Made by a program: the position numbers and the translations under genes
The notes under the pieces: generated by a model
The model's database searches: none
What the model was told of the DNA's origin: nothing
Seen by the model: only the letters and a program-made list of their open reading frames with translations
Source of the DNA: Ahaetulla prasina
Taxonomy: Eukaryota > Chordata > Lepidosauria > Squamata > Colubridae
DNA: 64,000 nucleotides
Assembly: GCF_028640845.1 (NCBI RefSeq)
Contig: NC_080546.1
Span: 36,215,520-36,279,519, forward strand
Direction: 5' to 3'
Part shown: positions 56,615-64,000 of the stretch, piece after piece
Layout: each line of letters starts with the position of its first letter
How positions within the stretch are numbered: position 1 is the stretch's first letter

Positions 56615-57086
56615 AAAGGGGCACGGTAAGAGGCAACCCAGTCCAGAGCGGATAGGAGACAAGGAAGAGAATGACAATAGAATCTCCAGGATATATCCTC
56701 TATGGTGAGAGTAGTAAAAGTTTAGTTTGGCAAGATTTTGTCTATTGTGTATAAGTAAATAAAGAATTGAACTTTGGCTGAATTGTTCTATGACATTCTT
56801 GGGCTTAGCCTTACCCTTATGTTTAAGAAGATAGTGATTTTGTATGTAGAATTGTGACTACAGGGAACTATTCAAGGTGCTACCTTTTTAAAACTTTTTT
56901 TTCTATTTTCAGGAAATAAAATGCTATTTACATAAGACACTACAGTAGAACATTAATTCAATTGTCAGTAGATATTTGGACTCTGGAAAATAATAACAGA
57001 AAATGGCAGGCAGTTGCCCTCAAGTTTGTTGGTAAGCAGTTCATCTGATTAGCAATGTGAAAAACAATATACTGGACTACCTAGTT
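56615..57086. other. intergenic spacer
   Basis: No pattern assigned between the two family C elements. Confidence 0.5.
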
Positions 57087-57220
57087 CAGGAGTGTCAAAT
57101 TGGCAGCCTGCGGGCCGGATGCATCACACACAGACCATACCCACCCCAGATCTACGAGTGGGAAAAACATTATGAAATGTCACATGACAGCAACATGATG
57201 CGGCAAGTTTGATACCCGTG
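57087..57220. mobile_element. hAT-like short element, family C copy 2
   Basis: Ends CAGGAGTGTCAAATTGG and AAGTTTGATACCCGTG. The 8-bp flanks ACCTAGTT (57079-57086) and ATCTAGTT (57221-57228) differ by one base. 134 bp. Confidence 0.88.
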
Positions 57221-57228
57221 ATCTAGTT

Positions 57229-58867
57229 CTTTGGTTCTTGTGTTGCAGGTTATTATGGATTACCTTTTTTGCCTATATTTCAACACAACACAATTAGAGG
57301 CAATGTGGACAGAATCACAAACAAACCTATAAGGGAAAATCCAAAGTTCCTAAATGTTAGGACCACATACTGATTTTTTTTTCTTTTTACTAATGTAAAG
57401 TTTTACAAACAACTGTTATTTTTATCTTCCATAATTTAGTAAAAACATTTGAACAATACTAGCACAGGCAAATAGGCAATAGCAGAATTCTTGGATAATG
57501 AGTGTAATTTGTTTTTAATTTAATGTATCTTTGGTTTAATACAAATCCAGTTAGTGTTACAACTCTTTGTGCCCTTCAAAATAGCATTGTTAAAGATCAC
57601 ATATTTTAGTAAGTGTACATTACACTTAATGTACATTAATCTGTACTGGGCTCACAAAACTACTTTGACTTTCAACTGCTGATGCCACTAAGGTCCCAGT
57701 ACTCAAATCTTGTGTGGCTATAGTGTATTCCAATGGTGTAAATGTGTTCTATCTTCAAAAAGTGCCCTCACCTTATGTTTCATTTTGAGTATTTTTTTCT
57801 CAATCTCCAAAATCTGCATATTCACTGAATAATCTTGATATGCAACAAGATATATGAAGAAGAAATCTAGATAAAATTACATGTGAGGGGGAAAAAATTA
57901 AAAGTTTCTTGCCAAACTACCACAAACTTAGCAAATATGACCCTAACGGGTTTAATCTCAGCAATGTATGTAAAGCTTCACTTCCAATTTTTAAACACAA
58001 TGTTAATTTTCAATGAAAAAGTTTTAACCAGTATTATTACTAAAAACACATGAGCAACTACTATATTTTTGGAACCATCAGACTTTACTTTTGGAGAAGC
58101 TAACACTTCAAAAATTCATGAACTTCATATTAAACAAGAAATTAACAACTTATGTTCTACACTTTTCTTCAGCTTCAAAATTTTTTGTACTTTGTTACAG
58201 TATGGCAAGGCACATAGAAACTCTTCCTTCAAAGCAAGATGTACTCCCTGAAATAATTTTAAAATCCTCAAAGCAAAAAGAAATACTACAAATGTTTGTT
58301 CTTTTTCTCCCCAAAAACTCTCTCTACAAGACCACACCCATTTAGAAAAGTGACTTAACAAGCACATGAAATTGATCTTTACATACTTGTACTTGTAATA
58401 CAAATATATTGAATTAGAGCTTTTGTTATTCTGGGTTACATTGTTTAAAAGATTAATTTCCATTTAATAGTTATCATTTCTAATGCCTTTGACAATTTAC
58501 ATATTTAAGAAATAAAATAAAAACAAAACACAAGCATTGTTGGTGTCACACAAACATGTCTTTTTTTCAAATATTATTTTATCACTGGACTTGGAATTAA
58601 AAGTTTAAGTGCTTTTATTCTCTGATCTATATTGTTTTTTAAAAAGTTTAATTCCTTTTTTGACCAAGAATATCTTTCCAAAAAACAAGTAAATTTAAGA
58701 GGTAGATTTCTCCATGATGCACTTATTTATTTCAAATAAAAACAAAAGTTCTTTTTAAGAACAAAAATCACATCTTGAAAAAAGCTTGGGACATTATTTA
58801 ATACAGTTCAGTAACATAACAGTCCTGTGCAGGAATCAAAGCTGTTTAGAAACCAATGCAATCTTCC
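57229..58867 (-). other. USP38 3' untranslated region and downstream flank
   Basis: This AT-rich sequence lies directly after the USP38 stop codon on the minus strand. No coding pattern or recognisable repeat is visible. At least the part nearest the stop must be 3' UTR. I cannot place the true transcript end. Confidence 0.5.
58726..58731 (-). terminator. candidate USP38 polyadenylation signal
   Basis: AATAAA on the minus strand, about 140 bases after the USP38 stop codon. A second AATAAA lies at 58614-58619. Both are candidates by position only. The region is AT-rich, so the hexamer is expected by chance, and real use cannot be judged from sequence. Confidence 0.3.
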
Positions 58868-59029
58868 TTAAAATACAAGCCTGCCAACAGTACTAAATCC
58901 TCCCCCCCCACCTCCACCGGTTGGACCACAACTCCCTGGGGGATCATTGTCATCAAATCCATTTGGCCGAAAAGAACACGAAGCTGCAGATGCTTCTAGG
59001 GCCTGGGTTCGAGCACTAAGCTCTTGTTC
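58868..59029 (-). CDS. USP38: USP38, terminal coding exon with stop codon
   Basis: The exon follows a clean acceptor (pyrimidine-rich tract ending TTTTAG just above 59029). It joins the 63195 exon in phase 0 and encodes 53 residues before TAA at 58870-58868. The peptide begins EQELSAR, has a run of seven glycines encoded by a G-rich tract, and ends VGRLVF. This is the known USP38 C-terminal tail, which is Gly-rich and lies outside the protease fold. Nothing is broken. The intron between the two exons is 59030-63194. Confidence 0.94.
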   Translation of the reverse strand, partial: EQELSARTQALEASAASCSFRPNGFDDNDPPGSCGPTGGGGGGGFSTVGRLVF

Positions 59030-60384
59030 CTAAAAGAAAAAAACGAATAGTGGTCACACACATTGATTTTTAAGAAAAGTGATTATGATGTAAATTTCAG
59101 GGGGTGGGAAATGGGAAACAGAATTTCTACATATGACATAGCTTTATCAAATAGTTTTATCCAATACTTCTTAAATTGTGACCCTATAAAACGTAAAACA
59201 AAGTCCCCACAAAATAAATCAGAAGTACCTTTTTTTACTAGTTTTAGAAACTTTTGTTTTAAACTTAATGAACTATTCCAGAACATTTCAAATTTCGTAG
59301 ATGAAGGAAAATATACCTTTGGTCCTGGCTTCAGATTGGATCCTGCAACATTTCAATTTTCTTTAAAATCTTTTAACAAGCAGACATTAGATTCATCATA
59401 ATTCTAGCATTTCTCCAGAACATTCTGGAAAAAATAGCTTGTATAGTTCTAATTAGCCTGCTTACTGATGAAAAAACCCACCAAGTTCTATATGAAGACA
59501 CTTCTAGTTTTGCAATGATTGATTTAGAATGTAGGGAAAATTGTTGACTAAATTAATTAATACTAGTTTTGCAGGAATCCTATATTCCCATTGAGTATTG
59601 CATCTATTAAATGGTAGAACTGACCCATTCATAATATTCTGAATGGGTCAATAGATTCAACAGGATGTTGACTGAATCAAGCCACTGAAGCAGGTATGTT
59701 AATCAAGTAAAGTGAATCCAAAGCACTTCAGAAATTTGATAGATTTGGGTAGTTGTTGTGATTCTTACAAATAATATATAGAGTAGTAACTTCAGCACTG
59801 AATATTATTATTCCTGGCACTGTCACAAATTACTGACCAGTAATTTTTGTTCATTATAATATTTACCAAATCAGCTTTTTTGCATGGGCAGGGCTAACCT
59901 TACCTAGGCTTTCTTTCACTTTCTCAGCTGTCACATTCTTTAATAAGGCCAGTCACAAGCCTTAATCTCTCTCTTGCACTATTGGAATGCACTGATCCTG
60001 CAAACACAACTGGAAGTTCAACTCAGCTTTCAGCATTGTAAATATAGATTCAAGGTTATTAATTAACTAGCTATATAGAGCCACCCATCTGACTTATGAC
60101 CCTGGATGGCAAACAACAAATCAAAAATTAAAATATCAACAATTACCACACTTAACTTCCTGTTCCAATTACCAGAGGAATTATCAAGTTTTCCATGTAT
60201 TACAGAAGGTCATCAGGATCAGGGACATTTCAATATTGAGGGAAGAGACTATTTTACAGAACAGATGTTCTGTTTTACAGAACAGAGGCGCATTTCCTAA
60301 GTCCCATCTGACAAGATTGTTTAATTGAGGGGAACTGGATAATGCCCATCTTGTCAGACCTCACTGAAAGCCATGAGAAGTAAA

Positions 60385-60850
60385 AGAGTAGATTGCCTTT
60401 TCTAACCGCCCACCAGTTCCACAGTAATGCACCGTGTATCGTTGTTTGCGCATGCCTCTCGCGCATCGTGGATTGTGTTGGGGGGGCAGCTACCAGCTCT
60501 GCTTGTCTGTTACAGCTGGGTGGTGGTGGGGGAAATGAGCGAGTTATTCTGGGACGAGGCTCTTGTTTGCAGTAGCACTATAGCGCCATTTAGTTTCACT
60601 TACATAACATGAACTAAACTTATGCGTGGGCGATACAAATAGTATATTTTCAGAAATGTAAATTGTCACGGGGAATTTTATGAAAACCGAATGAAAATGT
60701 TTTTAAATAATGCTATGAATTTTTTTTAAAAAAAGTCAATTAAATTAAAAAAAAGGAAAGTGCTTCAATATCGGACAAAACCTCTACCACCCACCATGAA
60801 AGCTGGAACGCTTTCATGGTGGGTGGTAGGGACCAGGTTGACTACCACTG
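60385..60850 (-). mobile_element. probable hAT-type DNA transposon remnant in USP38 intron
   Basis: Read on the minus strand it starts CAGTGGTAGTCAACCTGGTC and continues through GC-richer sequence unlike its surroundings. CCGCCCACCAGTTCC (plus strand) lies near the other end. CAGTGG...-type termini fit hAT. The left terminus is not clear and no target duplication was read. Confidence 0.5.
60784..60829. repeat. perfect 20-bp inverted repeat, 6-base loop
   Basis: Arms CTACCACCCACCATGAAAGC (60784-60803) and its exact reverse complement (60810-60829), loop TGGAAC, near the terminus of the hAT-type remnant. Confidence 0.97.
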
Positions 60851-61008
60851 GTATACAGTAATGGCACAGATGACACTTTTTCTGCTGCCATGTCTACCTA
60901 ACCCAAGATGTTACAGGCAAACCATATCCTTGATACAACCAGGGATTCCATTATACCAAAAAGTGAAGTGAAACTGTTTCAAACATTCAAAACTTTCTCC
61001 TTATAAAG

Positions 61009-61515
61009 CAGTGGTTCTCAACCTGTGGGTCGGGACCCCATTGGGGGTCAAATGACGATTTGCCAGGGGTTACCTAAGACCATCGGAAATATGGCAAGTA
61101 TACTTGCGAGTCGAAGAATTGCGCTCCAATGGTTGACTCCACAAGCCAGCTGCAGGCTCTTCAAATTGCTAGCCGAATTCGGCTTCAGGCGCAATGAATT
61201 AAAAAAGAGAGAAATCTTTGCTCTGATGTCTCACTCTCAAACCAGCTGCAATCACTCCCAATCGCTAGCCTAATCGTGGTTTCAGGCATGATAAACTTAG
61301 TAGGGGAGGAGTCTCCGCTTTAATGCCTCCGTCCTCAAGGCAATCGCAAGCAGTTCAGATCGCTAGCCAATACAGCTTCAGGCGCGATAAATTCAAAATG
61401 AAAATAATTTTATGGTTGGGGTCGCCACATCATGGGGAATTGTATTAAAGGGGTCGCCACATCGTGGGTAATTGTATTAAAGGGGTCGCAGCACTATAAA
61501 GGTTGAGAACCACTG
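61009..61515. mobile_element. SPIN-like non-autonomous hAT transposon (507 bp)
   Basis: Ends CAGTGGTTCTCAACCTGTGG and GGTTGAGAACCACTG, with GGGGTCAAATGACGA-type and CCTAAGACCATCGGAAAT blocks. This is the SPIN/URR1 group of hAT elements as I know it. The 8-bp flanks TTATAAAG (61001-61008) and TTACAAAG (61516-61523) differ by one base. The interior has three diverged tandem units of roughly 90 bases and a twice-repeated GGGGTCGCCACATC block. No transposase. Confidence 0.88.
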
Positions 61516-63194
61516 TTACAAAGTAAAGACAAATCTTTTCTTCCAAATGAAATTTGAACTGTATAACTCCAACTGAGCTACAATGAATTTTAAATCACAA
61601 AGTTAAATCACAAAGTTGAACCTTCAAATTCCCAATTGTGGTCTAACCTGATTCACATAGGACTGCTGAGCACTTTCCTAGAGTTTCCGATAGGAATTTA
61701 TTTTGAGACCTACCTAACTTGGGTTTTGTGGATAAAATGTGCTCTATCCTCAAGTTAATTCTTCACTTCCACTGGAACCATAGCTTTACAGTAAGTTATT
61801 GTAGTCAGCCAGGAAGATTTCCAAAATTACTGGACAATTTAAATGAATTAGGCTTTGCATTCTTCAATTGTTTTGGATAGTGAGATAGGGGGGCATATAA
61901 ATTTAATAGATAAATAAATATGTATGGTATTTCTTATCCTAACATTATCCTAACACTAAGATCCTAATTCTGTACCAGCATAAACTTGTTTTTTTGACTC
62001 ATGATTGAGCCATTTTTGATACCTCTTGAAGGAAAGAGGAAGTGAGGCCGGCCTTGGAAAACTTGGTATCAAGCACTTATGTTCTTAAGATTTTAATGTG
62101 ACTTGGGAGGATGCTAAAGATGCTGCGAATGATCAAAACCACTGGAAAACACTCACTGCCCAATATGCTCCGCCCAGGACCTTATGATGATGATAATGAC
62201 TAAGACATTTTTGAGAGTAAGTTGATATGTACAGACAAAATTACACCCAATTGAAAAATTTATTTGATCCATTACTTGACTGCTTTTACAAATTAACTGT
62301 ATTTCCTACTTTCCCACTTATCCACATAAATATGTAAATCATGGATTATTTATCATTTCATCCTTATGACCAAGTAACTCTACACATAAAATCATATTAA
62401 TAGGTTTTTGCCTTTTGCTCAAATCCCATACAAATATTGCAATTTTCAATTTTTTTTCAGGTTAGAATTATTCAAAGCTAGAATGAGTCACCCAGAATTG
62501 CATATGTGAAATGGTCAGCTATATAAAAAAATACTGAGATATATGTTAACCTGACTTCAAGAATATTCGTTAAATAATGGAAGTTCAAGAGCTGACAAGA
62601 ACTGGTATTCCCCACCTTGATTCCTGCTCTCTGTTTTAAAATAATTGAAGAATACTGCTGACTTAGAAAGAGATTTAGATTTGGCATATTGAAAAATACA
62701 AACACTTTAGTAAATTCTTCTAAAATCAGCCTAAACCTTTGGGACATCTTTTTGTCAACCTAAATTCTAAATTGTGGATTTACAGTACCCTGAGTTTTTA
62801 AATGACTTTTCATGTAAAGCCTTTAACCATATAATTATAATATTTATATATTCAACATATGCAGATCATAAAATCCCAGTCAGATTCATCTCAATCTGTG
62901 AGATGGGTGAAAAATAAATATACTACTACTAATAAAATAATTTATAGAGAATTTAACACATTGTAACTGTGGTTTCAAAGAAATAACCACATGTTATTTC
63001 AGTTCAGAAAATATTTTCTGGTTTTCCTTTGCCAGAAATCTGGGAATACCAAAATTTAGTGATCCATAACATTATTTTAACAATGCTGGTTAATCAGAAT
63101 AATCTGCCTAGATTTGTATTCCCAACCATATATACAGTCCACATTTACAGTAATTACACAACTGATTTCCTTCAGATTAATATCTGCACCTTAC

Positions 63195-64000
63195 CTGCAA
63201 ATACAGCTTATTGTCTTTTGTAATTGCATCCATAAGTTCTTTTTGCAGAGGGGGATCTCCATTGATCCAGAGTCCGCTGGCTGATTTCGCACTGATAGTC
63301 CCAGCACTGGTTTGTTTTTTGTAAAACAGCACATAAGCAGTATCTTTGGGGAATCTGCTTGTAATTTTTTGGACTGATTGAAATGAGGTGAATGTCACTC
63401 TGCTGTCATTAAATAGAAACCATTCCTTGGAGACTTCATTTTCATCCAGTTCCTTTTCAGTAGCTGCAGTTAAACTGCTCTGAGGATAAGCTAAAGCCAG
63501 AGTTTGGGACTGATCAAAAGATCCTAGCGAAGACCCTGAATTAGCAACATTTCTTGCATAAGAATAATAATGCCCACTTTCAGAAGATATGCCAGAGTGA
63601 ACAACTACAGAACTTAATACATAAGGTATTAGTTGAGGGCAACCAACTTCTTCAGCACCAGAAGGCTTTAGTTTTTTAGCCAAATTCTCCCCTGTGTCAG
63701 AAAACTCAACACTCATAGACCAAATGCCTGACAATGTACTTAAGGATGAGACAGTTCTATTAACAGGTAATTCTAGAACAAGTGGAAGAGACACATTGTC
63801 TAGGATTTTACGCCTAATATGACATTTGGGATCATATGAAAATCTCAAAAGAGTAAGGATGAGGTATTCTGGCTCCTCCACAATTTGCATAATTTTTTCT
63901 GCATTTTGTAAGGAGGCACATTTTTCACAAAAGTATTTGTTATCCCCTTTAAGAACTTCGGGTGCCAAAAAATAATTTAACAAATCAGTAACTGAAGGAG
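63195..64000 (-). CDS. USP38: USP38, penultimate coding exon (partial, runs off the window)
   Basis: This is the C-terminal half of the catalytic domain of ubiquitin-specific protease 38, a cysteine deubiquitinase. The reading frame is open from the window edge to a splice donor (CAG|GTAAGG on the minus strand) and ends in phase 0 after a Leu-Tyr-Leu-Gln stretch. Visible motifs are a CxxC zinc-type pair (FCEKC), the catalytic His box GHYYSY at about 63560-63576, and the WFLFND box that follows it in USP enzymes. The residue order matches vertebrate USP38 as I know it, including the segment between the His box and WFLFND that differs from the paralogue USP35. The catalytic Cys box and N-terminal region lie beyond base 64000. 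The next exon is 58868-59029 and GAB1 lies downstream in the same orientation. I cannot tell whether the upstream splice acceptor falls exactly at the window edge. Confidence 0.95.

Larger units (their letters stand above)
59030..63194 (-). other. USP38: USP38 last intron
   Basis: The intron is bounded by a GT donor at 63194-63193 and an AG acceptor at 59031-59030. It holds a probable hAT remnant (60385-60850) and a SPIN-like hAT (61009-61515). The remaining 59030-60380 and 61524-63194 is AT-rich sequence in which I see no gene or recognisable repeat. Confidence 0.9.

Overview
This window is vertebrate nuclear DNA, almost certainly from a squamate reptile and most likely a snake. The repeats say so: LINE 3' ends that run into (ATTCT)n-type pentamer arrays (a snake hallmark), Sauria-type tRNA SINEs, a Bov-B fragment, CR1 and L2/CR1-like LINEs, squamate L1, gypsy-type LTRs and many short hAT-like elements. 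The base composition is AT-rich except for one CpG island near 12.2-13.2 kb.

Two host protein-coding genes are present, both on the minus strand and both incomplete. At the right edge are the last two coding exons of USP38, a deubiquitinase (63195-64000 and 58868-59029), joined by a 4.2 kb intron. At 12360-12431 is the first coding exon of GAB1 (24 residues), inside a CpG island that must be its promoter and 5' leader. Everything left of it is GAB1 intron 1. USP38 followed by GAB1 in the same orientation is also the human 4q31 arrangement, so the window is a conserved syntenic block. The 46 kb between them has no further host gene I can support.

The rest is a layered record of transposition. 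1-12 kb: GAB1 intron 1 with a 5'-truncated gypsy element flanked by 1.28 kb direct repeats. 13-22 kb: Bov-B nested in a LINE tail, short inverted-repeat transposons, and a long CR1 split by a solo LTR and a SINE. 24-36 kb: SINEs, a solo LTR, hAT-like elements with 8-bp target duplications, and CR1 fragments. 37-41 kb: an L1-derived non-autonomous element with its own 197-residue ORF, itself split by a younger L1. 42-57 kb: L2/CR1-like and Rex1/L3-like LINEs, a probable Penelope-like fragment, more hAT-like copies, SINEs and a 225-bp palindrome. USP38 intron: a SPIN-like hAT and another probable hAT remnant.

Functional coding capacity is confined to USP38 and GAB1. All transposon reading frames are truncated or broken, except the 197-codon ORF, which is open. 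The most interesting items are the gypsy locus (allelic exchange or assembly merge), the L1-derived element with its own ORF, and the family of hAT-like elements whose target duplications can be read directly.
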